Below are positions 32,925 to 41,977 of a stretch of DNA of 64,000 bases, piece after piece. The position numbers and the translations under genes were made by a program. The notes under the pieces are model-generated. The model was not told the DNA's origin and searched no databases. It saw only the letters and a program-made list of their open reading frames with translations. Source of the DNA: Burkholderiales bacterium (GTDB lineage: Bacteria; Pseudomonadota; Gammaproteobacteria; Burkholderiales; JAEUOS01); contig JAEUOR010000063.1 in NCBI GenBank assembly GCA_016790635.1, positions 1 to 64,000 of the forward strand, in the 5' to 3' direction. Numbering within the stretch: the stretch's first letter is position 1; every line of letters begins with the position of its first letter.

Positions 32925-34445
32925 GTGCGCATCGTCATCGCCCGCATGGAGCACGAGACCAACACGTTCTCGCCCATGCCCACCCCGCTCATCGCCTTCG
33001 GCGCCGGCAACGGCGTCGGGCCGGCCTTCGGGGCGGAAGCGCGCGTCGCGATGACCGAGGCGCGCGTCACCATGGGTGGCATGCTCGCGGTGGCCGCCCG
33101 GCGCGACTGCGAGATCGTCACTCCCTTGGCAGCCATGGCCTACCCCAGCGGGCCGGTGCATGCGAAGGCCTACGAGCGCATGGCCGAGTCCATCCTCGAT
33201 GCGGTTGCATCCGGCTGCGACGCCATCCTGCTCGACCTGCACGGCGCCATGGTGGCGGAGCCCAACCGCTTCGGCAGTGGTGCGGACGGCGAACGCGACC
33301 TCCTGGCCGCCATCCGTCGCATCGCGCCGCGCACGCCTTTGGCCGTCGGCCTGGACCTGCACGGCAACCTGAGCCGGCGCATGATCGAGATGGCCGACAT
33401 CGTGGTCGGCTACAAGACCTACCCGCATATCGACATGTTCGAGACCGGCGAGCACACCGCGCGCCTGCTCTTCGACATGCTGGACGGCAGGATTCGCCCG
33501 GTCATCGGATTTGCGCAGGCGCCTGTGCTGGCGCAGACCCTCATGATGAACACCAACCTGGGTGCGATGCGCGAGGCGCTTGCGGGCGCGCACTGGCGCG
33601 AAAAGGACCCGGGCATCCTGGCGTGCAGCGTCTTTGGCGGGTTTCCGCAGGCCGATACCAGGGACGCCGGCATGAGTGTGGTGGTGGTGGCCGATGCCAA
33701 GCGGCCCGGCGCGCGCGCACTGGCCGAGCGCACGGCGCGCTGGGGTGCGGATTTCCTCGATTCGCGGCGCGCGGAATTCATCTTCGCCGAGACGCCGCTT
33801 CACGAGTCCATCGCCGCCGCCGTGCGTGCGGGTCAGGCCGGTGCCGGCCGCCCGGTGATTCTCCTGGACCACGGCGACAACTGCATGTCCGGCGGTACCT
33901 GCGACACCGTGGATGTGCCACGCGCCGCGCTGGAGGCCGGGCTGGACGGCATCGTCGTCGGTCCGACGCGTGATCCGGAGGCCGTGGCGGCCATGCTGCA
34001 AGCCGGGGTCGGGGCGCAGGTCACCCTGGACATTGGTGGCAAGACCCCCATGCCGGCGATCGGCGTCGAACGGCCGCGCCCCTTGCGCCTGTCCGGCACG
34101 GTGCGCGCGATCAGCAGCGGCGAGTATGTGGTGAGCGGTCCGATCTTCACCGGCCAGACCCTGCACATGGGGCGCACCGCCGTACTTGACACCGGGCGCA
34201 TCAAGATGGTCGTGACCTCGGAGTTGCAGGAGCCGCTGGACCTGGCCTGCTTCACCAGTGTCGGCGTCGACCCGTTGGAGGCGAAGTTCCTTGTGCTCAA
34301 ATCGCGCATGTACTTCCGCCCCGTTTTCGAGCCCCTGGCCGCCGCGGCAATTCCCTGCGCGAGTGCCGGGGTGACCAGTTCGGACAATGCGATCTTTCGA
34401 TTCAAGCACGTGCGCCGGCCGATCTATCCGCTGGATCGCGACTGA
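32925..34445 (+). CDS. M81-family metallopeptidase (MlrC/microcystinase-C-like)
   Basis: Zn hydrolase of the MlrC family, whose namesake degrades linear microcystin products. GTG 32925 is preferred (AGAGGAG just upstream; N-terminus MRIVIARMEHETNTFSP fits the family), giving 506 residues; ATG 32907 is the alternative. Motifs are MEHETNTFSP, DAILLDLHGAMVAE, VGLDLHGNLSRRM, YKTYPHIDMFETG and LLDHGDNCMSGGTCDT. It is the first gene of a ten-gene operon with liv-type transport, so it probably processes an imported amide or short peptide. Confidence 0.9.
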   Translation: MRIVIARMEHETNTFSPMPTPLIAFGAGNGVGPAFGAEARVAMTEARVTMGGMLAVAARRDCEIVTPLAAMAYPSGPVHAKAYERMAESILDAVASGCDAILLDLHGAMVAEPNRFGSGADGERDLLAAIRRIAPRTPLAVGLDLHGNLSRRMIEMADIVVGYKTYPHIDMFETGEHTARLLFDMLDGRIRPVIGFAQAPVLAQTLMMNTNLGAMREALAGAHWREKDPGILACSVFGGFPQADTRDAGMSVVVVADAKRPGARALAERTARWGADFLDSRRAEFIFAETPLHESIAAAVRAGQAGAGRPVILLDHGDNCMSGGTCDTVDVPRAALEAGLDGIVVGPTRDPEAVAAMLQAGVGAQVTLDIGGKTPMPAIGVERPRPLRLSGTVRAISSGEYVVSGPIFTGQTLHMGRTAVLDTGRIKMVVTSELQEPLDLACFTSVGVDPLEAKFLVLKSRMYFRPVFEPLAAAAIPCASAGVTSSDNAIFRFKHVRRPIYPLDRD

Positions 34446-34448
34446 ACC

Positions 34449-35324
34449 ATGGACCTGACCCAGTTCGGCCAACTGGCCTTGAACGGCATTTCGATCGGTG
34501 CGATCTATGCGCTGGTCGCGCTCGGCCTGGTGCTCACCTACAAGGCCACCGAGGTGCTCAACTTCGCGCATGGCGACCTCCTGATGCTGGCGGCATTCAC
34601 CGGCTGGGCGCTGATCGTCGGCCTCGGCTGGTCGTTCTGGATTGCATTGCCCGCGACGCTCGCCTTGATCGGCGCCGCGTCGTGGCTGCTGGAAGCGCGC
34701 GTCATGCGCCGCATCGCCGGGCAGCCGCAGTTCGCCGGCGTCATGCTCACCATCGGGCTGGCCTTCATGATCCGCGGCGCGGTGAGCATGGGCTTCGGCC
34801 CGGAGTCGCGCAAGTTCGAGACGCCGTTCGCCGGCAACCTGCGCGCGGGCGGCGTGGTGATCAGCGAGCTCAACCTGGCCATCCTCGGCGCGGTCCTTCT
34901 GTCGACCGCTCTCTTGTACCTGTTCATGACGCGCACGCGCATGGGGGTGGCCATCCAGGCGGCGTCGCAGGACCAGCTGGCCGCCTATCTGTCGGGCATC
35001 CGCGTCAAGCGCGTCAATTCCCTGGTGTGGGCGCTGGCAGGCGCGCTGGCGGCCTTGGCCGGCATGCTCCTCGCGCCGATCACCTTGGTCGACATCAGCC
35101 TGTGGTTCGTGGTGCTCAAGGCGCTGGCGGCGCTGGTGCTGGGCGGTTTCGGCAGCGCACCGGGAGCGATTGTCGGCGGCATCATCATCGGCCTGATCGA
35201 GTCCTTCGCCGGGGTCTACGCGCCCGGCGGGGTCAAGGACGTGATCGCCTATCTGGTGCTGATCGCCGTCCTGATCATCTACCCGCGCGGCCTCCTGGGC
35301 GAGGCGCACGGCAAGCGCGTATGA
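34449..35324 (+). CDS. livH: Branched-chain amino acid-type ABC transporter permease LivH
   Basis: A 291-residue inner-membrane permease of the HAAT family with about eight transmembrane helices. GISIGAIYALVALGLVLTYK and NFAHGDLLMLAAF are LivH signatures, and LAALAGMLLAP and LGGFGSAPGAIVGGIIIGL are the coupling and C-terminal motifs. It forms the channel with LivM. It lies 3 bp after the M81 gene and overlaps livM as ATGA. The substrate of such systems ranges from branched-chain amino acids to amides and aromatic acids. Confidence 0.94.
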   Translation: MDLTQFGQLALNGISIGAIYALVALGLVLTYKATEVLNFAHGDLLMLAAFTGWALIVGLGWSFWIALPATLALIGAASWLLEARVMRRIAGQPQFAGVMLTIGLAFMIRGAVSMGFGPESRKFETPFAGNLRAGGVVISELNLAILGAVLLSTALLYLFMTRTRMGVAIQAASQDQLAAYLSGIRVKRVNSLVWALAGALAALAGMLLAPITLVDISLWFVVLKALAALVLGGFGSAPGAIVGGIIIGLIESFAGVYAPGGVKDVIAYLVLIAVLIIYPRGLLGEAHGKRV

Positions 35325-36397
35325 AATTCGCCTACGACACCAGCTACGCCGAGTCGCGGCGCCTGATGCGCTGGAAGAGCGAGCGCGTCGCCTACGCCCT
35401 TTTGCTGGCGCTGTTGTTGGTCGCGCCCTGGGTGCTGCCGGTCTACTACGTCACCGAGCTCACTTTTCTCTTCATCTTCTCGCTGGCAAGCCTGGGCCTG
35501 ATGGTGCTGACCGGCTATACCGGCCAGGTGTCGCTGGGGCACGCGGCTTTCATCGCCATCGGCGCCTATGCGGAGGCCTTGCTGCTCGCGCGCGGGCTGC
35601 CCTTTCCGCTCACCCTCCTGGGGGCGGCGTTGATCGCGGCTGCCGCGGGGGTGGCCATCGGGTTGCCGGCGATCCGCGTCTCCGGCCTGTACCTGGCCAT
35701 GGTGACCCTGGCCTTTTCGATCGTCGTCGAGCACCTGTCCGGGCACTGGACCGCGCTCACCGGCGGATTCACCGGCATGGCCGTGCCCGATGTCAAGCTG
35801 CTGGGCCTGGCGTTGTCGCAGCCGGTGGTTTTCTATTGCGTGTGCCTGGTGGTGCTGGTGCTGGTATTGCTCGCGCTCATCAACCTCATGCGCGCGCATG
35901 CGGGACGCGCCTTCGTCGGCGTGCGTGACAGCGAGGCAGCCGCGCACGGACTGGGCATCCATGTCGCGCGCACCAAGGTGCTGGCCTTCGCGCTCTCCGC
36001 CGGTATCACGGGCCTGGCCGGCGCGCTGCTTGCGCACCAGACCAAGTACCTGACCCCGGACGGCTTCGGCCTCATGCTCTCCATGCAGCTTGTGCTGGCG
36101 GTGGTCATCGGCGGCCTTGGGTCGCTGCGCGGCGCCATCCTCGGTGCGATCCTGATCGGCCTCCTGCCCGCCTTGATCTCCCAGTTCAAGCCCTTTCTGC
36201 CGGACCGCATCGCGCGGCAATTCGGCCTCGAGACCTTTGTCTTCGGCGCGGTGCTGGTCGGCTTCGTGCTCTTCGAGCCGCAGGGCCTGAACGGCCGCTG
36301 GCTGAAGCTGCGCGCGCTCTTCGAGACGTTTCCGCTCTACCGGCGCGACACCTTCCGGCGCGCCAAGACCTACATGCGCTCGGAGCGCGTGCGATGA
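35321..36397 (+). CDS. livM: Branched-chain amino acid-type ABC transporter permease LivM
   Basis: A 358-residue permease partner of LivH. Marks include FIFSLASLGLMVLTGYTGQV, SLGHAAFIAIGAYAEALL, IRVSGLYLAMVTLAFSIVVE and the C-terminal VVIGGLGSLRGAILGAILIG. About nine to ten transmembrane helices are visible. It has an extended cytoplasmic N-terminus of about 25 residues and a basic C-terminal tail. The start overlaps the livH stop and the end overlaps livG, both as ATGA. Confidence 0.94.
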   Translation: MKFAYDTSYAESRRLMRWKSERVAYALLLALLLVAPWVLPVYYVTELTFLFIFSLASLGLMVLTGYTGQVSLGHAAFIAIGAYAEALLLARGLPFPLTLLGAALIAAAAGVAIGLPAIRVSGLYLAMVTLAFSIVVEHLSGHWTALTGGFTGMAVPDVKLLGLALSQPVVFYCVCLVVLVLVLLALINLMRAHAGRAFVGVRDSEAAAHGLGIHVARTKVLAFALSAGITGLAGALLAHQTKYLTPDGFGLMLSMQLVLAVVIGGLGSLRGAILGAILIGLLPALISQFKPFLPDRIARQFGLETFVFGAVLVGFVLFEPQGLNGRWLKLRALFETFPLYRRDTFRRAKTYMRSERVR

Positions 36398-37152
36398 GTT
36401 TTTTCGAAGTCGAGAATCTGGCGCTGGCCTTCGGCGGGGTGCGCGCGCTCGATGGCGTGGGCTTCTCGGTCGAGAAGGGCGAGGTGTTCGCGCTGATCGG
36501 ACCGAACGGAGCGGGCAAGACCACGGTCTTCAATGTCGTGACCCGCGTGTTCGCTGCCCAGTCGGGCAGCGTGCGCTTCGAGGGCCACGACCTGACCCAC
36601 GTGCCGCGCCACCGCGTGGTCGAGGCCGGCATCGCGCGCACCTTCCAGAACATCGAGCTCTTCGATGGCGCCACCGTCCTCGACAACCTGCTGCTGGGCC
36701 GGCACCGCTTCGACCATGGCGGCTGGCTGGCGCAGATACTGGGCAGTCGCGCCATGCGCGAACGCGAAGACGAGTCGCGCGACCGGGTCGAGACGCTGAT
36801 CGATTTTCTCGACCTGGCGCCGTATCGCATGCAGCGCGTCGCCGGCCTGCCCTATGGGGTGCGCAAAGTCGTCGAGCTGGGTCGGGCGCTGGCCACCGAA
36901 CCAAGGCTGCTCCTGCTCGACGAGCCGGCCTCGGGCCTCAATCCGGAGGAAACTCGCGATCTCGCGTTCTGGATCGACGACATCGTCCACGACCTCGGCA
37001 TCACGGTCATCATGGTCGAGCACGACATGTCGCTGGTCAGCGAAGTGGCCGACCGGGTGCTGGCCATGAACCTGGGCCGGCCCATCGCGCTGGGCACGCC
37101 CGCCGAAGTGCGCGCGCACCCGGACGTGATCGCCGCGTATCTGGGGCACTGA
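36394..37152 (+). CDS. livG: Branched-chain amino acid-type ABC transporter ATPase LivG
   Basis: A 252-residue cytoplasmic nucleotide-binding subunit. Walker A is IGPNGAGKTT, the Q-loop region ARTFQNIELF, Walker B RLLLLDEPASGLNPEE and the switch His VIMVEHDMSLV. The ABC signature is degenerate, AGLPYGVRKVVELGRALA in place of LSGGQ; LPYG is usual in LivG. It heterodimerises with LivF. The start overlaps livM. Confidence 0.94.
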   Translation: MSFFEVENLALAFGGVRALDGVGFSVEKGEVFALIGPNGAGKTTVFNVVTRVFAAQSGSVRFEGHDLTHVPRHRVVEAGIARTFQNIELFDGATVLDNLLLGRHRFDHGGWLAQILGSRAMREREDESRDRVETLIDFLDLAPYRMQRVAGLPYGVRKVVELGRALATEPRLLLLDEPASGLNPEETRDLAFWIDDIVHDLGITVIMVEHDMSLVSEVADRVLAMNLGRPIALGTPAEVRAHPDVIAAYLGH

Positions 37153-37156
37153 ATCC

Positions 37157-37933
37157 ATGGCCGCCCTGCTCACGGTACGCAACCTGGAGACCTGGTATGG
37201 CCCGGTGTGCGCCATTCGCGGCGTTTCGCTCACCGTCGAGGCCGGGCGCATCGTCGCCGTCCTGGGCGCGAACGGCGCCGGCAAGACCACGCTCTTGAAC
37301 ACCATCGCCGGCGTGATCGACCCGTTCAAGGGCACGATCGAATACCAGGGCCAGAGCAGCGCCGGGCGCGATGCGGACGAGGTCGCGCGCGGCGGTCTGG
37401 TGCTGGTGCCCGAGGGGCGCCATGTCTTCCCGTTTCTCTCGGTGGCCGACAACCTGACCGCCGGAGCCTTTGCGCGGCGCGTCAAGGCAGGGGTGGCCGA
37501 GGACATCGAGCGTGTCTACGCCTGGTTTCCGCGCCTGGCCGAGCGGCGCGCCCAGCACGCGGGGCTGCTCTCGGGCGGCGAACAGCAGATGCTGGCCATC
37601 GGCCGTGCCCTCATGGCGCGTCCCGACCTGCTGCTCCTGGATGAACCCTCGCTGGGCCTCTCGCCGATCCTGACCACCGAGATCTTTCGCATCGTCACGC
37701 GCATCAACGCCGAGACCGGCATGACCATCCTCTTAGTCGAGCAGAACGCCGCCATCGCGCTGGACCATGCCCACGACGGCTACATCATGGAACTGGGCCG
37801 CGTGGTTGCCGCCGACACCTGCGCCAACCTCAAGGCCAAGGAAGACGTCAAGGAGTTCTACCTGGGCCTGGGCGCGACGCGCGAGGCCGATGGCCGGCAG
37901 CGGCGCTGGAAAAGGCGCAAGACCTGGCGATGA
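37157..37933 (+). CDS. livF: Branched-chain amino acid-type ABC transporter ATPase LivF
   Basis: A 258-residue ATPase. Walker A is LGANGAGKTT, followed by LVLVPEGRHVFPFLSVADNL (typical LivF), signature LLSGGEQQMLAIGRALM, Walker B LLLLDEPSLGLSP and switch VEQNAA. The C-terminus has an unusual basic extension (RRWKRRKTWR). It overlaps the acyl-CoA ligase start as ATGA, tying transport directly to CoA activation. Confidence 0.94.
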   Translation: MAALLTVRNLETWYGPVCAIRGVSLTVEAGRIVAVLGANGAGKTTLLNTIAGVIDPFKGTIEYQGQSSAGRDADEVARGGLVLVPEGRHVFPFLSVADNLTAGAFARRVKAGVAEDIERVYAWFPRLAERRAQHAGLLSGGEQQMLAIGRALMARPDLLLLDEPSLGLSPILTTEIFRIVTRINAETGMTILLVEQNAAIALDHAHDGYIMELGRVVAADTCANLKAKEDVKEFYLGLGATREADGRQRRWKRRKTWR

Positions 37934-39747
37934 ATCCGCTGACACTGGACTGCGACACCGCGGCCAAGCTGTTCCGCGCGCGCGCGCGCGCCTGGGGCGC
38001 CGACCCGGCGCTGCGCTGGAAGACGCGCGGCATCTGGAAATCCGCAAGCTGGAACGACTACTACGCCAATGCGCGCGCCGTCGGGCTGGCGCTGGCCGAC
38101 GCGGGCGTCGGGCGCGGCGAGGTCGTGACGGTGCTGGCCGAGAATCGCCCGGAGTGGCTGTACGCCGACATGGGCGCGCAGTGCATGGGCATGATCGGCA
38201 ACGGCATCTACCCGACCTCCTCGCCCGAGCAGGTGGAGTATGTGCTGGCCAACTCGGGCACGCGCGTGCTTTTCGTCGAGGACGCCGAGCAGCTCGACAA
38301 GGCGCTGGCCGTGCGCGCGCGTTGCCCGCGGCTGTTGCGCATCGTCGTCATGGACACCGAGGGCCTGCGCGGGCTCAAGGACGAAAGCGTCGTCGATTTC
38401 GCCGCATTCGTCGCGCGCGGCCAGGCGCTGTCGCCGCAACGCGCGGCCGACTTCGAGGCGGCCATCGACGCCGGAAAGCCAGGCGACATCGCCTTCCTGG
38501 TCTACACCTCGGGCACCACCGGTGCCCCCAAGGGAGCCATGATCGCGCACCGGAACCTGATCTTCCAGATCGGCACGGTGCGCGAGTACCTGACGGTGGA
38601 CAAGGGCGACAAGACACTTTCCTTCCTGCCGCTGTGCCATATCGCCGAACGCATGGCGACGGTCTTCAACCAGCTGGCGCTCGGCACCATCGTGCACTTC
38701 CCGGAAAATTCCGGCACCGTGGCCGGCGACATGCGCGAAGTGGCGCCGCACATGGTCTTCGCACCACCGCGCTTCTGGGAAAAGCTGCATTCCCAGGTGG
38801 AATTGTTCATGCGCGACGCGCTGGCGCCGGCGCGGGCCGTCTATGCGCGCGCGCTGGCGGCCGGCACGCGCGCCGCCGAGGCGCGTCTGGCGGGTCGGCC
38901 ACGCGCCGAGTGGGACAGCGCGGGCCTGCGCCTGTTGCGGCGCATCGCCTTTTCCAACGTGCGCGACATGCTCGGGTTGTCGCAGGTCAAGAACGCCATC
39001 ACCGGCGCGGCGCCGGTGCCCCCGGAACTCCTCAAGTGGTACCTGGCGCTGGGCGTGGACTTGATCGAGGGCTTCGGCATGACCGAAACGACGGGTTTCG
39101 TCTGTGCCACCTCGATCGAACGCATCAAGATCGGCTGGTGCGGCCGGCCGGCGCCGGGGGTGGAGGTGCGCCTGGGTGCGGATGACGAGATCCTGGTGCG
39201 AGGAGGCAACGTCTTCGCCGGTTACTGGGGGCTGCCGGAGAAGACCGCCGAGACCATCGATCAAGAGGGCTGGTTGCACACCGGCGACTGCGGTGCCATC
39301 GACGACGACGGGGCGCTGGCCATCCGCGACCGCATCAAGGACATCATCATCACCTCCGGCGGCAAGAACATCACGCCGTCGAACATCGAGAGCCAGCTCA
39401 AGTTCAGCCCCTACGTCTCGGATGCGGTCGTGATCGGCGAGTCGCGCCACTTCCTGACCTGCCTCATCATGATCGACGAGGACAACGTCGCCAAGTTCGC
39501 GCAGGAGGCGCAGGTGCCCTACACCGACTTCGCCAGCCTCACGCGCGCACCTGAGGTCGTGAAACTGATCGCGCAGGAAGTCGAGTCGGTCAACGCGCGC
39601 CTGGCGCGGGTCGAGCAGGTCAAGACGTTTCGCATCCTGGAGCAGTTGCTGACGGCAGAGGATGAGGAACTGACGCCGACCATGAAGTTGAAGCGCCGGG
39701 TGGTCGCAGCCAAGTACGCACCCTTGATCGAGGAAATGTATCGCTGA
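37930..39747 (+). CDS. AMP-forming acyl-CoA ligase (long-chain fatty acid-CoA ligase-like)
   Basis: A 605-residue adenylate-forming enzyme that activates a carboxylic acid to its CoA thioester with ATP. P-loop YTSGTTGAPKGAMIAHRN begins near residue 192. The A5-like GFGMTETTGFV, the A7 HTGDCGAIDDDG with IRDRIKDIIITSGGKNI, and the A10-like LTPTMKLKRR with its lysine are all present. Length and GGKNI match the FadD15/bubblegum-type subgroup. Overlap with livF suggests that the acid is imported by the neighbouring transporter. The terminal lysine is the type of residue controlled by acylation, and a sirtuin is encoded in the same operon. Confidence 0.92.
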   Translation: MNPLTLDCDTAAKLFRARARAWGADPALRWKTRGIWKSASWNDYYANARAVGLALADAGVGRGEVVTVLAENRPEWLYADMGAQCMGMIGNGIYPTSSPEQVEYVLANSGTRVLFVEDAEQLDKALAVRARCPRLLRIVVMDTEGLRGLKDESVVDFAAFVARGQALSPQRAADFEAAIDAGKPGDIAFLVYTSGTTGAPKGAMIAHRNLIFQIGTVREYLTVDKGDKTLSFLPLCHIAERMATVFNQLALGTIVHFPENSGTVAGDMREVAPHMVFAPPRFWEKLHSQVELFMRDALAPARAVYARALAAGTRAAEARLAGRPRAEWDSAGLRLLRRIAFSNVRDMLGLSQVKNAITGAAPVPPELLKWYLALGVDLIEGFGMTETTGFVCATSIERIKIGWCGRPAPGVEVRLGADDEILVRGGNVFAGYWGLPEKTAETIDQEGWLHTGDCGAIDDDGALAIRDRIKDIIITSGGKNITPSNIESQLKFSPYVSDAVVIGESRHFLTCLIMIDEDNVAKFAQEAQVPYTDFASLTRAPEVVKLIAQEVESVNARLARVEQVKTFRILEQLLTAEDEELTPTMKLKRRVVAAKYAPLIEEMYR

Positions 39748-39806
39748 AGCGATGGCGGCGCTGGTTTACCATTCGCCTGTAACCCAATCATCCAAAGGAG
39801 ACATCC

Positions 39807-40976
39807 ATGCTTTTCCGTGCCTTAGCGACCGCGGTCGTCGCGCTGGCGGCCGCGCTGCCCGCCGCCGCCCAACGCGTCACCGATACCGAGATCGTCCTCG
39901 GCTCCCATCTTGACCTGTCCGGCCCCACAGCGGCCGGCATGCCCATGCTGCGCAACGCCATGCAGATGCGCATCGACGAGGCCAACGAAGCCGGCGGCGT
40001 GCACGGCCGGCGCCTGCGCCTGATCGTGGAAGACAACGCGCTGCAGCCGCAGCAGGCGGTGCGCGCGGTGCAGAAGTTCATCAACCAGGACCGCGTGTTC
40101 GCCATCATCAACTCGTTCGGCTCCGGGCCCAACGCGGCCACGGTCAAGATGGTGGTCGATGCCGGGGTGGTCAACTACGCGCCCTGGGGGGCTTCCGCCA
40201 TCTTCCGGCAGATCTCCGGCAACTCGCCGCTTCTGGTGACGACGGTGCAGAACTACGACACCACCACCGCCACCGGGGTGTCGTGGGCCCTGAAGGAGTT
40301 CGGCTCCAAGCGCGTTGGCTTCATCTTCCAGGAGGGACCGTTCGGCGACCTGGTGCGTCGTGGCCTGAATCAGGCGATGGAAGCGCACGGACTGAAGCTG
40401 GCCGCCGAGGCCGGCTACAAGCCGGGCGACATCGACTTTTCCTCGCAGGTCGCGCGCATGAAGGCGGCCAACGTCGACCTGATCATCGCCGCCACGGTGG
40501 TGCGCGAGACCGTCGCGGTCGGCGCCGAGGTCAAGAAGCTGGGGTGGAACGATGTCAAGGTCATGACCGCCTTGCCTGGCCGCAACACCATTTCGGCAAT
40601 CCTCGGCAAGGGAGCGCTGGAGGGCATGTACGGCATGGGCGGCTGGAAGCTCAACTATCCGGATACCGCGTCGCCCGAGGCAAAAAAGGTCATGGACGCC
40701 TACAAGAAGAAATTCAACGCCGACCCCGACGAGAATGCGCTCAACGCGTATTCCTACACCGACTGGTTCATCAAGGGCCTGCAGGCAGCCGGGCGCAACC
40801 TGACCGCGGATGGCTTCATCAAGGCGCTGGCGAGCGTGCCGCAACAGGACTTCACCACCTACGGCCGCATGATGTTCACCAACAACCATGCCGGACCTGA
40901 ATTGATCGAGATCGATCAGGTCAAGGGCGGGCGCTGGGTGTCCATCTCCAAGCCGATGTCGGGCATCATCAAGTAG
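39807..40976 (+). CDS. Periplasmic receptor of the liv-type ABC transporter (LivJ/LivK family)
   Basis: A 389-residue type I periplasmic binding protein. The signal peptide (MLFRALATAVVALAAALPAA) ends AAAQ. Binding-domain features are TEIVLGSHLDLSGPTAAGMP, EDNALQPQQAVRAVQKFINQ and GDIDFSSQVARMKAANVDLI. AAAGGAGA lies just before the ATG. It supplies substrate to the LivHMGF complex encoded upstream. The pocket resembles receptors for small carboxylates or aromatics more than strict leucine receptors, but the ligand cannot be assigned. Confidence 0.93.
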   Translation: MLFRALATAVVALAAALPAAAQRVTDTEIVLGSHLDLSGPTAAGMPMLRNAMQMRIDEANEAGGVHGRRLRLIVEDNALQPQQAVRAVQKFINQDRVFAIINSFGSGPNAATVKMVVDAGVVNYAPWGASAIFRQISGNSPLLVTTVQNYDTTTATGVSWALKEFGSKRVGFIFQEGPFGDLVRRGLNQAMEAHGLKLAAEAGYKPGDIDFSSQVARMKAANVDLIIAATVVRETVAVGAEVKKLGWNDVKVMTALPGRNTISAILGKGALEGMYGMGGWKLNYPDTASPEAKKVMDAYKKKFNADPDENALNAYSYTDWFIKGLQAAGRNLTADGFIKALASVPQQDFTTYGRMMFTNNHAGPELIEIDQVKGGRWVSISKPMSGIIK

Positions 40977-40985
40977 GCGCGCACC

Positions 40986-41957
40986 ATGTCCAGACGCCGC
41001 GTTCTCGGATTGGCAGTTGGCGCCGCGGTCCTGGCCGCGGCGCTGCCCGTGGCGGCGCAGGACTGGCCTGCCAAGCCGGTGCGCATCGTCGTGCCGTTCG
41101 CGCCCGGCGGCACCACCGACATCACGGCGCGGGTCATCGCCGAGCAGCTGTCGACGTCCCTCAAGCAGTCCTTCGTGGTCGAGAACCGCGCCGGTGCCGG
41201 CGGCAACGTCGGCGCCGCGGAGGTGGCGCGCGCGGCGCCGGACGGCTACACCTTCCTCATGGGCACGCCGGGAACGCAGGCCATCAACCAGTTCCTCTAC
41301 CCCAAGATGCCCTACGACACCTCCCGCGACCTGGTGCCGGTGTCGTTTGTCGTGCGGGTCCCCAACGTGCTGATCGTGCATCCGGGGGTTGGTGCCAAGA
41401 CCCTGGCGGACCTGATTCGCATCGCCAAGTCGAAGCCGGGCGCCCTGTCCTACGGGTCACCGGGCAGCGGCTCGACAGGGCACTTGTCGACCGAGCTCTT
41501 CAAGAGCCGCGCCGGCGTGTTCGTGGTTCACATCCCGTATCGCGGCAGCGGGCCGATGCTCCTGGACCTGATCGCCGGGCAGATCCAGATGGCGATCGAC
41601 AACCTGCCCTCGGCCATTCCGCACATCCGTGCCGGCAAGCTCACGGCCCTGGGCGTGACCAGCGAAAAGCCCAATCCGCAGTTGCCCGACGTGCCGGCGA
41701 TCGCCACCACGCTGCCCGGCTACGCGGCCGAATCCTGGTTTGTGCTGGTGGCACCCAATGGCACGCCCGCGTCCGCCATCACGCGCCTGTCCGGCGAGGT
41801 GGACCGCATCCTGAAGCGTCCTGAAGTCATCGAGCGCTTCAGGGGCCTGGGCGCCGATCCGGTCGGCGGCACCCCCGAGCAGCTGGGGACCTTCATCGCT
41901 GCCGAGACCAGGAAGTGGCAGCAGGTGGTCAAGGCCTCGGGTGCGAAGGTCGACTAG
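40986..41957 (+). CDS. Bug-family receptor in the liv operon
   Basis: A 323-residue Bug protein with a leader starting MSRRRVLGLAVGAAVLAAAL, possibly Tat-type (SRRRVLG), cleaved near VAAQD. Motifs are WPAKPVRIVVPFAPGGTTDI, ENRAGAGGNVGAAEV, APDGYTFLMGTPG and VHIPYRGSGPMLLDLIAGQ. It lies 9 bp after the LivJ/K-type receptor, so the operon encodes two unrelated periplasmic receptors. No TctA/TctB membrane genes occur here. It may bind the same compound or a product of it. Confidence 0.93.
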   Translation: MSRRRVLGLAVGAAVLAAALPVAAQDWPAKPVRIVVPFAPGGTTDITARVIAEQLSTSLKQSFVVENRAGAGGNVGAAEVARAAPDGYTFLMGTPGTQAINQFLYPKMPYDTSRDLVPVSFVVRVPNVLIVHPGVGAKTLADLIRIAKSKPGALSYGSPGSGSTGHLSTELFKSRAGVFVVHIPYRGSGPMLLDLIAGQIQMAIDNLPSAIPHIRAGKLTALGVTSEKPNPQLPDVPAIATTLPGYAAESWFVLVAPNGTPASAITRLSGEVDRILKRPEVIERFRGLGADPVGGTPEQLGTFIAAETRKWQQVVKASGAKVD

Positions 41958-41977
41958 GGCGCGCCGCGAGACAGACG

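Noticed and set aside
32751..35309. 852-codon open frame on the minus strand opposite the M81 and livH genes
   Set aside because: It lies antisense to two clearly conserved proteins. Its translation is rich in Arg, Gly, His and Asp without family motifs, as expected from high GC3 in the opposite frame.
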